Below are positions 24,196 through 35,162 of a DNA stretch of 64,000 nt, piece by piece. Below the pieces are notes generated by a model, which saw only the letters and a list, made by a program, of their open reading frames with translations, had not been told where the DNA came from and did not search any database. The DNA is from Imbricaverruca yamaguchii (taxonomy: Eukaryota > Arthropoda > Thecostraca > Neoverrucidae), in the NCBI GenBank assembly GCA_034440575.1, contig JAOTOL010001548.1, positions 62,001 to 126,000 on the forward strand, given 5' to 3'. The translations under genes and the position numbers were made by a program. Position 1 is the first letter of the stretch. Each line of letters begins with the position of its first letter.

Positions 24196-25440
24196 TTAGT
24201 GGTTGTTGGTGTTCCTATACTGGGGTGGTGTCGGTGTCGAATTGGGGAGAAAGTTTGGACCGGTGAACGGAGAGAGAGAGGGTTGGGAGGTGACAGGCAG
24301 GGGTGGTAGCCTGGACATGGTCGCACGGGTCCTGGGAGGTGATTGAGTAGAGTGGCGGCGGGATTTGTGCTTGAGAGGTGCGGTGGTGTCGGGCGGGGTT
24401 CGTTGGTTTGGAGTTGTGGGTTCGACGTGCTTGGAAAAAGTGATAGGTTCAGTCTGAGTGCTGGCCTCAGACGAGGTTTTAGAATGGGTTTGAGTGGGTG
24501 TGCAGGAGGTGGTAGGAGGTTCGGCTTGGCAGGAGACGGTGGTCGTGTACTTGCGGGTGTTCTGGGTGGGTGTGGTGGCCTTGGTTCTTTGCCTTGGTTT
24601 TGGCCGGCCGGGTGGGTGTGGTAGGGGCCGGGGCCCTGGAGGAGGAAGTGGAGGGAGGGCTTCAGGGTGGCGAGGTGGGCTCAGGCCGGTTGGAGGCGGT
24701 CGCGCGAAGGGATACGGCCAGGTTACGTGGGGTATGGGTGGGTATCGGTGTGGGATGGGATGGAACCCGGGCCTGGGTCTGATGTGTGTTGAAGGAGCGA
24801 TGATGCGGGGTGGATAGTGGGATGGTGGTGGGCATGGGCCGCGTCTGAGATGGGGTGGAAAGGGAAGGAGGCCCATTCCTCGGTAAGGTGGACGTGGAAT
24901 CCGGACCCGCGGTGAAAAGGGTGTTGGAGGAGGCCGGGTCGAGGGTGAGGGGAATGTGGATAGGGACCAGGTCTGAAGTGGAGTGGATGTGAGAGGAGGC
25001 CTAGTCCTGGGTGAGGTAGCGTGGGAATATGTGGTGATCGGTGAGGTCGAAGGGCGGTGGGTCGGGGAGGTTGTGGCGAGGGTCGGAGGTCGAAGTACGG
25101 CACGTTGAGGAGCGTGCCGGACTTCCAGAGTCGACTGCTGGCGGGATGGTATGGTGGGTTGGAGCTGGTGTTGGAGGGAGTGTGGGCTTAGGTGTAGAGA
25201 GCGTCGCTGCGTAGCTTCGCCCGGAGATAGGTGCGGTGTGGAGAGGTGCAGTTGTGACTGTGGTGATGAGGCGTAGGTGCTGTCGTGCTGTTGGATGTGG
25301 CACCCGATGAGCTTCCGCATTCCCTCTCGTATGCCCACTTGGGGCAATCGGGGTCGGTGGTGGGGTGCGGCCCATCACAGCCTGCACATTTCCTTTCGAT
25401 AGAGTTGCAGTCGGATGCTGCGTCTTTAGGCTGTTTTAAT
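24196..25440 (-). pseudogene. Non-LTR retrotransposon ORF1 (gag-like), frameshifted
   Basis: On the minus strand near 25330-25410 the reading SIERKCAGCDGPHPTTDPDC is a CCHC-type zinc knuckle (C-x2-C-x4-H-x6-C), followed by PKWAYERE. Downstream, one frame gives GRSYAATLSTPKPT and another a long Pro/Ser/Thr-rich stretch, so at least one frameshift separates them. Knuckle plus Pro-rich tail directly upstream of an endonuclease is the expected order ORF1-ORF2 for a Jockey-like element. The 383-codon Pro-rich frame is not a host gene. Confidence 0.75.
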
Positions 25441-25740
25441 AACTTTTTAAAACCAAATATCGAGTTTCTGCTCGAGTTGGCTTTATCCTCTGGTCCAGGC
25501 CCTTATGTATACTGCGCATGCATGATTTACATAGGATATGTACTGAGTAATCTGAGTTTAGATACCAGTAGTTATCTGTTGCTGAAATTAGTTGTTTTGT
25601 CTCAGAAGCTGATGCATTTCCAAGAGCTCAGTTTGGTAGCAGCCAACAGCCATGCGATGCAATAAGACTTCCGAATTCCGCCGGTAGATGGCAGAAGACC
25701 CAGACTACGTCGTGGCCGACGGTCGCCTCCTGGCAGCGGA

Positions 25741-25920
25741 CTAGGGTGGATTGAATGCAACTTTTTTTTCGCAAATCAACTTCCGCGGGCTCAAAACACG
25801 TGCGCGTGCATCGGTAGAGACAAGACAACACTATTGCAAAAATATATAATATGTTCTAGATACCGCGCACGAATCGTTTTCAAAAATATTTCTTCGCCGC
25901 CAGGCGTCGAAGTCTCCATT
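25741..25920 (+). repeat. Left terminal inverted repeat
   Basis: Starts CTAGGGTGGATTG and ends AAGTCTCCATT. Imperfect inverse of 28221-28390. Confidence 0.85.
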
Positions 25921-25929
25921 GATTGAAGC

Positions 25930-26018
25930 ATGGCACGTAAAAAGATAGCACCACGCGCGTCGGACTCCGCAGCTGGCGCGGACCCCTCTAACGTGTCGCA
26001 ACTAACCCCTCTAACGTG
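25930..26018 (+). other. Displaced N-terminal coding segment with 23-bp duplication
   Basis: An ATG at 25930, ten bases after the left inverted repeat, opens a 29-codon frame beginning MARKKIAPRAS and ending at TGA 26017-26019. Within it ACCCCTCTAACGTG occurs twice, at 25982-25995 and 26005-26018, a 23-bp tandem step. Because 23 is not a multiple of three, this step separates the 25930 frame from the main ORF. Without it the two frames would be continuous. Translation from 26067 is still possible. Confidence 0.8.
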
Positions 26019-26066
26019 ACAAAAAAGGGCGTGCAGCAGAGTTCAGAGGCGAAGCAGCTCAGTGAC

Positions 26067-27728
26067 ATGGACGCAGACGTGGAAGAGAGTGGTGAGGACT
26101 CTGAAATGGATGGTGTGGAGGAGGCTGGTGCTAGCTATTCTGATTCGCTAAGCTCTGATGACGACGTCTGTGGTAGTGGAGGACAAAACCGCCGACAGCT
26201 TCCCAACTTCTCGCGAATGTGTGATTGGTATGGTACCTCTGACCGCTCCGCTGCCGGCTTGCTGAACGCAGCTCTAGAAGATTATGGGATAATCACACAC
26301 AACAGCAAGGCTGAGCTGGTTGACCGCAATAAAATCCGGCGACAGAGAGACAAATGGGGTAAGAAGGAAGTGGATGAGAGCTCAAAGGAAAACCGACGTG
26401 ATCGCCTGGTGGGATTTTATTATGATGGTAGGGAAGATATGACGCTGAATAGAGTGGGTAACAAGAACAAGATGGTCAAAGAACTGCATGAAGTAGTCGT
26501 TGCTGAACCAGGCCACCGGTACGTCGACCATGTGTCTCCACAGAGCGCCGGTGCTGCGGACATAGCCAAAGAGATGTTGGCTGTCATTCAGGAAAATGAT
26601 GCCCATCCAGTGGTGATAGGGTCGGACGGCACATCGGTGAATACAGGCCGCAATAGCGGTGTTAACAGGAGGATTGAATTGGGTGTTGGTCGTCCTCTCC
26701 AGGAAGCTATTTGCGGCATACACACCAACGAACTGACGCTCAGACATGTGTTCAAGGACGCTGATGGCGAGACGAGTGGCCCGTCCTCCTTCAAAGGGCC
26801 GATTGGTAAGGCCATTCAGGGTGATTTGACTACACTGCCCCTTGCTCAGTTTAAGCCTGTGAGGGGTCAAGTGCCTCCCATTCCAGCCGATGTTCTGAAG
26901 GAGATGAACAAAGACCAGCAGTACCTGTGCAACATGTGCATGGCAGTCCAAGCAGGACCAGGACAAGTCCTCCAGCGTGTGCTGTCTGCAGACCCTGGTC
27001 CAATCCATCAGGCCCGCTGGGTGACTCTGGCGAACAGGATCCTCCGCCTGTACGTGTCGACGGAGTCGCCAACGCCGAAGCTAGTGAGGGTTGTGTTCAT
27101 GATACTGAACCAGTACGTCCCTGGGTGGTTTATGTACAGAGTTCGCCCAGACATCAGTGATGGAGCTAAAAACTTGTTCGAACTGATCCGTCTGTCGAGG
27201 AAGTTGCCTGAAGATGACCGCAACATTGTGCAAAAGGTTCTGAAACGCAACGGGTTCTGGGCACACAGTGAGAACATCCTCGCCGCCATGCTGACCGACA
27301 GCCGACAGGAGACGAGGGTGGCGACCGTGGAGCGGATCAGGATGTGCCGAGCCAAGAGACGCGAGGACGATGACCTGGATGACATCAGACAGTTCGTCGT
27401 TCCGGACATCAACTTCGATGCCGATGACTACCAAGAAATGATCGACTGGAAAAATGCAACAGAGCCACCACTGACCATGGACATGTCAGACGAGGAAATC
27501 ACAGCGGCTGTGCAATGTGAACACCCCATGGACTTCAGCGCATTTCCATGTCACTCAGAAGGCGTGGAACGTTGGGTAAAGGAGGTGACAGATGCGGCAC
27601 AGAAGAAGGCCGGGTACTCGGCACGCCATGCTCTGATTCTGGCCAAAGCACGGTCCAGAGCCGATCTTCCGGTGATGGATACAAAGAAGGACTTTTACAG
27701 CTGGCTTCAGGGAGCCGGTTGTTCCTGA
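26067..27728 (+). CDS. Transposase-like protein of the TIR element
   Basis: The first in-frame ATG gives 553 codons. The frame is open back to 25992 without a stop, so the original N-terminus was longer. The sequence starts with an acidic stretch, then CDWYGTSDRSAAGLLNAALE and a basic NKIRRQRDKW segment that could bind DNA. The core VVIGSDGTSVNTGRNSG has an aspartate placed as in the first strand of an RNase-H-like (DDE) fold. It is followed by CGIHTNELTLRHVF and DGETSGPSSFKGPIGK. I recall similar unnamed proteins in arthropod and other invertebrate genomes but cannot give a family. Its placement between inverted repeats supports a transposase. The remaining catalytic residues are not assigned. 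The C-terminus ends in a Lys/Arg-rich helix. Confidence 0.75.
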   Translation: MDADVEESGEDSEMDGVEEAGASYSDSLSSDDDVCGSGGQNRRQLPNFSRMCDWYGTSDRSAAGLLNAALEDYGIITHNSKAELVDRNKIRRQRDKWGKKEVDESSKENRRDRLVGFYYDGREDMTLNRVGNKNKMVKELHEVVVAEPGHRYVDHVSPQSAGAADIAKEMLAVIQENDAHPVVIGSDGTSVNTGRNSGVNRRIELGVGRPLQEAICGIHTNELTLRHVFKDADGETSGPSSFKGPIGKAIQGDLTTLPLAQFKPVRGQVPPIPADVLKEMNKDQQYLCNMCMAVQAGPGQVLQRVLSADPGPIHQARWVTLANRILRLYVSTESPTPKLVRVVFMILNQYVPGWFMYRVRPDISDGAKNLFELIRLSRKLPEDDRNIVQKVLKRNGFWAHSENILAAMLTDSRQETRVATVERIRMCRAKRREDDDLDDIRQFVVPDINFDADDYQEMIDWKNATEPPLTMDMSDEEITAAVQCEHPMDFSAFPCHSEGVERWVKEVTDAAQKKAGYSARHALILAKARSRADLPVMDTKKDFYSWLQGAGCS

Positions 27729-27986
27729 GTTCAGCTTCGCCATTCTGAGGTGACCTGTCGCCATGATTTGGTACCATAATCTATTGCCATGCGTTGAAAG
27801 TTGAAAGTGTTTCCTAGACAAAACGCACAGCCGATATTCAGGACATCTGTTGATGATTGAAATGATGGTTTAGTTGATATGGTGTGTTTAAATGGTTGCA
27901 AGTACAGAGTTAGGCAGACTCGTATTTATGTTCCTACATAGATGGTGGTGATCACAAGTTTCCGAAAACTGCAATGCAATAACTGC

Positions 27987-27992
27987 AATAAA
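27987..27992 (+). terminator. Poly(A) signal of the transposon gene
   Basis: AATAAA about 260 bp after the stop codon at 27728, before the right inverted repeat. Confidence 0.6.
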
Positions 27993-28220
27993 CCTCGGTT
28001 GAACGTATCTCTTGTTATGCAAAACTGAAAACTTGGCCAAAAATGTAAATATTGTGCACCTCTAATCACGTAATTGTTGCTGACGGTTCATTACATAATT
28101 AAAGCTTCGGTGTTATAGACATGCAGACACTAGTAAGCTTGGCAACGGTAGCCGAGAATTAGTGGGGGAATAGCGTGAACAAGACTTATGGTGTTATGTT
28201 CTTATAACAAGGCAAAGACT

Positions 28221-28390
28221 AATGGAGACTTCAACGCTTGGCGGGGCTAAGAACCGTTTCAAAAACGTTTCGTGCGCGGTATCTAGAATATTTTTGAAAA
28301 ATGTTTAGCCGCGATTTTCCGTCTATGAACATTCACGCGCACGCGTTTTGACCCCGCGGAAGTTGGTTTATAATTTTCGATCCACCCTAC
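28221..28390 (-). repeat. Right terminal inverted repeat
   Basis: Begins AATGGAGACTTCAACG and ends CGATCCACCCTAC. Inverse of 25741-25920 with about 70% visible identity. Confidence 0.85.
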
Positions 28391-28396
28391 GCGGAC

Positions 28397-30253
28397 CCGT
28401 CTGCTTCACTACTGGTTTATCAGCCTCAATAATCTTTGCGGAGCTGTGAGCTCTTTCATTATCATGTGATTATTTCATCATGTGAGCTCTGCGTTGTGAT
28501 GTTGTATCACCGTCAACGTGCGAAGCGTGCGCACGCACGAATATCATGCTGCTGTGTTCCATGGTTTCTACTTCGCGTATTTATAACAATTATGCGACTT
28601 TTTCGACAAGGTCATGTGCCCTTGTGATCCCGTGGTACATATATTACATTGCATAAATGCATAAAGCTGACTATGCTTGTAACTAGCATAGATGAATTAG
28701 AGGAATCTTGGTGCTTGAAATCCTAAAATATTCAATGTCAGATTGCCGGCTTCTCCGAAGTACTCGGTCTGACGTTACTGTCATTGAGCTTCCACTCACA
28801 CCGTTCTTGACCGGATGGATATTATCCGTTGCACATCGTTTGTGTTCGCCTAAACACCACGACGTCAGCCAGTAGCATCAGCCCCAGGTCAACGGCCTAC
28901 GCCAACATTCAGCGCTGTTTAGCCTCAGTTCTCACGACTGGGTCTGCGCAGCTATATCTGGGATGTTTCGTGTGAAAACCTGAGATGACAGTGTGTAGTG
29001 GTGTCTCCACGGATAATGACGGTGTGGTGGCGTCTCCGCCAGCGTGTGGTCTGTCCAATAGGCACTGTTAACGACAACAGCCGCCGGCTAGGTCAGGTCT
29101 GATGCGATTTCTGTGCACACATGGGTTGATGGAGTTGGGGTGTGATTCAGGTCGTTGCAGGCGGTCCCCTTGTTGCAAGAGCATGCCTGATATCTATCCT
29201 CAGGAGCTGCAATTTGAGTAGAGAGGACCGGCATTACCATCCGCTTCTGTTCGTGTGCGTGGATCAGGATTTGCAGGATTTGCCTGCACCATCTGACACA
29301 AGACTATGTCAACATAATCAAGTCTTGCTCAGAGTTCCCATTTTCTTCCGGCTCATGTCGCGAGATAACAAAAATCCGTCAAATAGCTACTCTTCTGGAA
29401 GCAGCAACATATCTATAAAATGCCCTGTCTCGGTACCATTGAAAGAAAACCTTGAGACTCTCCTTAGGTTTCGGTGGCACATGTGAGTCATAGCGCACCA
29501 TGTGCCAGCAATAGGCGTCGGCACAACTTTGGAAATAGGTAGGGCAGTAGTTCAGCTTCAACACCTTAGGTCTGACCAAATTATAAGCATCGTTTCGCAG
29601 TTAAGATAAGAATCGTGCTAAGCCGCACAGGCAGAGTCTCAAATATGGCATCTGGGCGCTCTACCAAGATGAATTCCTGTACACATGAACACATGTGGCT
29701 TTTTTTGGAACAAAGTGAAAGGTATAGTCTGTGAAGGTGTGTGCATTTGCTTTATGTGTATATCTCAGTTAGCTGTATCGTTTTTCAGGCTGCTATGAAA
29801 TTGTACCGCCAGATACATAATATCCAATGCATTGCAACATAGTTATTGATTTGCGTGTCTCTCACATTTCCTTGAACATTGTAGGATCAAGCTTGATGTT
29901 TTTGGTAAGGGAATTGCTTGTATGTCGGGAAAAATACAAATATCATGTTTTTAAATCACTCATGTCATCCACCAAGGAATTTTCAAGAATGCTATGAAAG
30001 ACCGAACTTGAGCATGGATGAAGTCTGATGGAAGGTAATGATGGTAGTGAAGTTAGATATAAAACTTCTGCCAAAATGGAGAGGTACATGGGATATTGTC
30101 TGGGTATTCCATGAAGCGCAACATGCATGAAAGCCAAAAGTGGAATATCTGAACATACTTATGCAACTGTGGGCAGAAATATGATAATTATACTTGCTTG
30201 ATTAGGTGCAGTGCAGCACTGAGCATGATTATGGATGAGAAAAAGGGATAAAA
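28397..30253. other. Intron DNA, nothing recognised
   Basis: Unique-looking DNA on both strands. No domain-bearing exon. Confidence 0.45.
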
Positions 30254-30412
30254 TAGCCTCATGCTCAAAATAAAACAGAGGAATAGATCCAAATTCTCAC
30301 TATACATATTTTGGCCACGGGCCTTCCTCAACAGTCAAGGAAGGCCCGTGTTCGAAATATATACAGTGCGAATTTGGATCTATTTCCTTGTTTTATCATG
30401 AGCATAAGGTTA
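30254..30412. mobile_element. Foldback repeat with 75-bp imperfect arms
   Basis: Arms 30254-30328 and 30338-30412 around a 9-nt loop. The inner 13 bp (CACGGGCCTTCCT and AGGAAGGCCCGTG) are perfect. The right arm contains AAGGCCCGTGTTCGAAAT, then ATACAGTGCGAATTTGG and ATAAGGTTATATTACG. It is the same family as 3973-4056. Confidence 0.85.
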
Positions 30413-30562
30413 TATTACGTTTTTTTTTATTTCTCCTATTTCTCACGTGGTCCCAAGTACTTCAATAACTGCTTCTGCACGTTACTATGCTACTGCCTTT
30501 GATACTTAGCTTTGTTTATTATACCTTTTCCAGTACTATGTGTTATATAGGTATACTACATT

Positions 30563-30585
30563 TACATATATATATGTATATATAC

Positions 30586-30673
<88 letters not shown>

Positions 30674-30725
30674 GTATATATATAAATATGTATGTACATA
30701 TATATATATATACATATACATATAT
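30563..30725. repeat. (TA)n microsatellite with interspersed CATA/GTAC
   Basis: A nearly pure TA tract of about 90 bp in an AT dinucleotide-rich block. It ends about 45 bp before exon H. Confidence 0.95.
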
Positions 30726-30770
30726 GCCAAGTTGGTGCAGTGTAATTTCACGATTCGTCTCCACCGGCAG

Positions 30771-30851
30771 AGCGCGAAAGCTGCGCCACCAAGATCTGCG
30801 CGCCAGATGAGCAGTGCTACGAAGAGGAAGACGGGGCAATCTGTATCCAGA
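30771..30851 (+). CDS. FOLN-like four-cysteine exon (gene 1, exon H)
   Basis: Exon of 81 bp between CACCGGCAG and GTGAGT, phase 1 to phase 1. The module [20 protein letters not shown] ends AICIQ: four cysteines, C-x4-C-x5-C spacing, acidic loop. It is closest to exon F among gene 1 modules by the shared REsCAT start. Confidence 0.83.
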
Positions 30852-31022
30852 GTGAGTTCCTTACACCCTCATCTCATCATTGTTTGCGTTCGACGGCCTC
30901 TGTTTTACTTCACAGAAGCTATTTGTTTATGCAACTAGATAAGCTTATAGTTTGTGGGTCAATGTATAGTTATTCAATAGCTGAATTTGCATCCGTCTAA
31001 CACAATTGTTCTCTATTTGCAG

Positions 31023-31052
31023 CGTACCTTGCAGCGGGAAGCATCAGCAGTG
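31023..31052 (+). CDS. 30-bp microexon (gene 1, exon I)
   Basis: Flanked by CTCTATTTGCAG and GTAAGT, both strong splice signals. It is phase 1 to phase 1, encoding ten small residues (YLAAGSISSG with the junction glycine). It lies 171 bp after exon H and keeps the reading frame of the chain. No known motif. It may be a linker, a cassette exon, or a chance pairing of good splice sites. Confidence 0.55.
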
Positions 31053-33069
31053 GTAAGTACTTGAATGAATGCACTGAGGCAATTAACACACTATTAACGA
31101 CCGCTGATGTGTGACTTTGTGTGCCACAGAAACATGGCGAAAACTGTGCATGCACCATGCTGAGTTGCATCCGTACTATCATTGCATACCTTTTTCACTC
31201 CGGAAAGCTTGGCGACCCCTTGATGGGCTGATAATGCTGGCGGTGTAATTGCATGACGTTATGGAAGTTAGCAGTTATGTGCCGGTTATGCTACGCTGAT
31301 ACATTGTTTCAGATAGGTTGGAACATTTCTGATATCACTGTTGTGTTGACTGCGCAGGTGATTCAGAGGAAATCAGATGAATGATGTGCAATACTGTATT
31401 TGCTAGTCCAAACAGAAGGAATTATTTTTTTCGAGACCACCAAATCACAAGGTCCAACTTATAGTTCAAAACGCTTAAAAATGATATACAGCGATAATGT
31501 TAACCATTATTTTTTAAACTGTGTGCTTTTGCATATGCCTGGCTCAGCGGATTCTTCCATACGTCACTGCTGCTCCCATGGGACGAGCACTGGGCAGTTG
31601 TTGCATATGCTGCAAAGTTGCGTGTGCCGTTTATCTCACCAAGAGTGTATTCTTGTTTATCTCGAAAGGCGCAGGTACAATTACGATGCAACACAGGTCC
31701 ACTGAGTAAATGATGCCAACGAAGCCGCAAAATAGAACGGTGATGCCATGCGAAATGCCATCATAGGACCAAGGAAAAATGTAATTTCGCATTTTTGTTC
31801 AATTTTCAAATTCAAGGGGAACGCATGCTTAATGAATGAATACAGAAGACGAATTGAATGGATGACTGATATGGGCATTATTTCAAAAGTGACTTCAAAG
31901 CTATACCCTTTGCTACTTGTTGGAAAAGTATCTCATAACATAAAACAAGATCGGTAAATATTCGGCTTGCCCATTCTTCAGACCAAATGGCAGCAGCAAG
32001 CACGAATGGCAAGCAGGCAGGGGTTTTTAAGAACATGTGAATCACTTAATGGGCAAATATAGTGCTTACTGCTTCTGGAATCAAGATAGGTTGTTAATGC
32101 AACACTCGAATAATAGTATATACATCCACCATGGTAGCATCCTTGTATTACAAAATTGACAACACTTAAAATATTCCGACGGTGCAGACCAAGCTAGATT
32201 ATACGCTTGCACATTGCATGGTCGTTTATGCAATCATACAACGACAATAATCTATGATAATACAATCCAGAATATTCAGTCAGACACAAAGCACATTAGC
32301 ACCAGATGTTAGATCGTCAGAAAACGTGCACCATCGCGTCGGCTTGATGCCTCCATGAGTGTGACAAGTAGGATATTGTATACTTGTCTTACTCATGAAC
32401 TATTTGAGTACAATATCCTACTATTTACCCTCATGAAGGTAGCAAACTGAAATGCTGGTGTACTTTTTCTGATAAATATTTTCCTGAGAACATGGTGCGC
32501 CATTGTGCTTTATATTTAGCTTGTCCAGTAAACTACTACCATTTAGTGTGTAACTCGATTCACCCACTCCAGGAAAAAAACATTTTCAAATCGACCTCCC
32601 ATATTGTCATTCAAATTTTATATGAAGGAGATGCAAACCGTAGTTATGCATATCTATTATTCATGTCATTAGATACTGTTTTCCATCAATGAGCAAAGTA
32701 TATGTCTTTCAATGCTCTGATACAGAAAACCACAAAGGTATATGTTTCCATGAAAAACACGATGTGCGTTCTGTTTTTATGTCTTAAAATAATCATTCAA
32801 ATTGATTCCGTACTTACCTTGCTGGCCCCAGATATATTCGCCGGTAGACCAGAATTTTGGTCACATAATCCTGAGCACAGTTGAGATTGATTCAAGTTGA
32901 GTTGACATCATATTATTCAGTTGATCTAGGCTTCAATAGAGTGATGTTATTGTGCAACTCAGCTTCTGGAAATAACTCATCGTACACTTTAAGTAGCATG
33001 ATGCCTTTTGGAACAAAACATAATAATTCCCTTGAAAAATGTGACACATACCTGCTATTTGGTTTGCAG
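31053..33069. other. Intron with a short imperfect inverted repeat
   Basis: An imperfect hairpin near 32349-32441 has a 13-bp perfect part, GTAGGATATTGTA at 32368-32380 against TACAATATCCTAC. Otherwise nothing is recognised. Confidence 0.5.
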
Positions 33070-33120
33070 GGAGAATACTAACCACGATTGCGCCAAGAAA
33101 GGAACACGTTCAGCCCGCCG
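33070..33120 (+). CDS. 51-bp small exon (gene 1, exon J)
   Basis: Bounded by GGTTTGCAG and GTATGT, phase 1 to phase 1, 17 codons with no cysteine (RILTTIAPRKEHVQPA). The splice sites and phase fit the upstream chain but there is no domain support. No terminal exon or stop for gene 1 was found before the promoter at 37.2 kb, so the 3' end is unresolved. Confidence 0.45.
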
Positions 33121-33479
33121 GTATGTCATTATGAGCATTGATCCTCATGCCAGTAGCCACCCAAACGAATCCCATGCTTTATTGTGCTGCACATGCTCGC
33201 GCTCGGACAGGTTGGCTTGATGCGTGGGTAAAACTAGTTACATTTTGCTCAGTTGCTACCTCTGTTTCATGGTGAAATGTAGCTAAATCTGAGCAGCGCG
33301 AATGATTAAAGCATACCTTCCAGCCTTCCAGCCCTTGTCTGTGTTACGCTTAATTTGCTCTCGGATTGCAAGCAATTTCCATTTGCACGTATCGGACCCG
33401 GTAGTTCCATTTAAAACAACGCCAGACAGATACAGTCATCTTGCGGTATGTCTATCCGGCCGTCCCGGAAATTGATCAA

Positions 33480-33915
33480 CCAATGCGCTGAATCATCACG
33501 CAATCTGCGCGTGCGGTCAAGGTCACCGGCATGCCGTGCTCACGCATCCCATTCCTGACGCCCATAAGTATCGTCTCACGCTCCTCGCCGTCATGGCGGC
33601 ACGCGGTCGGTCGGCGAACAGTGCGGCTGGCTGCCTCATCAGCAGGCACCGGGCTGGCGGACGGCATGCTCAGGAGGCATCCGGCCAGCGCGGAACACAT
33701 GTCGCTAGCCTGTCAGACGCCGGCTGACGGCGCGCGCGGCGGCAAAAACTGGCGCACGGCCGCGTCTGGCAATGATGTTCCGAGAACGTCGGCTAGCTGT
33801 AGGGCTGGTCGGAGGGCCGGTCGGACGGGGCGGCCGGTCGGAGGTCAGTTCGGCGGAACAGCGCGCACCCGAGGGCGGTGGTGCAACGGCAGCCGGCTGC
33901 ACAAAGCGTCCTTGA
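33480..33915. other. GC- and CpG-rich block
   Basis: Sharply more GC-rich and CpG-rich than the surrounding AT-rich DNA, with many CGG/CCG words. ORFs on both strands lack domains. It may be a CpG island, an alternative first exon or a decayed repeat. Confidence 0.4.
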
Positions 33916-35162
33916 AACGAAAGTGCAAATTCTAGGCCACAACGTGGTTACCTCATCGGTGTTTTTGAACGGCTCGCTGGCCGACATTTTTAACAACTTT
34001 GAGTGGTAGATTGGGTGATGAAGCGTTAGTTCAATGCATAGTTGCAATAAAGAGTTATGCTGACAAGGACTGTATGTGCATGATCAATCACATTCCATGG
34101 CGCCAGCCCTGTGTCTGCTGTTGTATGAAGAACAACCAGAAGTTTTCTAAGTAGGCATTATATGCTACAAAGGGAAGGATATTAACCGATAGATGGTGCG
34201 TAATATCTTTGGACATCCGCACGTCAGTTTCTCGACTGACTTCAACCACGATTAAACCTTGACTGTCACAGCATGCGTCGGTGATTACTTGCAATTAGCA
34301 GTCCATTAATCCATTTGTTCACATCAGACGCAAATGCGCTTAAAATGCTCCAGAGTACATGCCATACCATTTCGTATTCAGAACATTCAGAAGCTTCCAT
34401 TGCAGTTATGAGCACCGAGGTCAGGCGGTGCTTTTGAATCTACCTAAGACTTGCTGTGTAATGCGACGAGCCCGAGCAGGGAATATGCACGGGTTTGTAC
34501 TTTTTGACAACATAGCGCTGCAATTGTATGCCGCTAATGAGGGCGATGCCAGCCTACCTTTGGCATGACGGTGCTCTGAGCATGCGGACCACACTGTCAG
34601 ATTGCGAGGAACATCGCGGATGTGACTATTCTACTTTCGATAGCTGCTCGCGTCCATCATTTGTAACCAACTGAGGAACGTCGTGCAGTCGTTTTTGTCG
34701 GATTTTCTCATTATCAGAAGTACATACTATATGATATCATGTCTGAAATATCTGGTCAGGATGGACGTGGTGCCTTATCAGACTTATTTCACAATCGTCT
34801 GGCAAAGTCCTGCTAATTTTGACACGTAAAAATTGCATTGAATTCAAACTGACTAGATTACCTATCGATGAGTAATTCAGTGCAGGTGAATGGCCGAATA
34901 AAATATCCGACAATTGTTCTGCACTTCAATATTCACTATCGACTGTTGCACGACATCCTGTGGATTCCACTGAAATGGCACATTCCGTCAAAGGCGTCGA
35001 TTGTGACGGACATCTGAACAGCAGGTCACGTTCAGCCGTCAAAACCGACAGTTAATCAAACAGGTGAATTTTGTAATTGTTCCGGGATGCGACTTGATGT
35101 AAGCCGTGCATTTGCAGACGAAGACGAATACGAATATCTCCTGCGTTTTCTCAACTTTAATT
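33916..35162. other. Nothing recognised
   Basis: AT-rich unique DNA. No supported exon. Confidence 0.45.

Larger units (their letters stand above)
25741..28390 (+). mobile_element. DNA transposon with long terminal inverted repeats
   Basis: The ends are TAGGGTGGAT and its inverse ATCCACCCTA. The inverted arms (25741-25920 and 28221-28390) match imperfectly over about 170-180 bp. Conserved blocks are AACTTCCGCGG, CGTGCGCGTG, TTCTAGATACCGCGCACGAA and GAAGTCTCCATT. The flanks carry a direct repeat GCGGA(C) at 25736-25741 and 28391-28396, a likely target-site duplication of 5-6 bp. Inside is one large ORF with its own poly(A) signal. It sits in the intron between exons G and H. The superfamily could not be assigned by eye. 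Confidence 0.88.

Noticed and set aside
24196..25347. 383-codon Pro-rich ORF on the minus strand as a host gene
   Set aside because: It lies between a CCHC zinc knuckle and a retroelement endonuclease, with frameshifts, so it is the ORF1 tail of a dead non-LTR element.
30487..30938. ORFs encoding runs of Ile/Tyr in the (TA)n tracts, also at 40770-41173 and 43088-43320
   Set aside because: Pure dinucleotide repeats, not genes.
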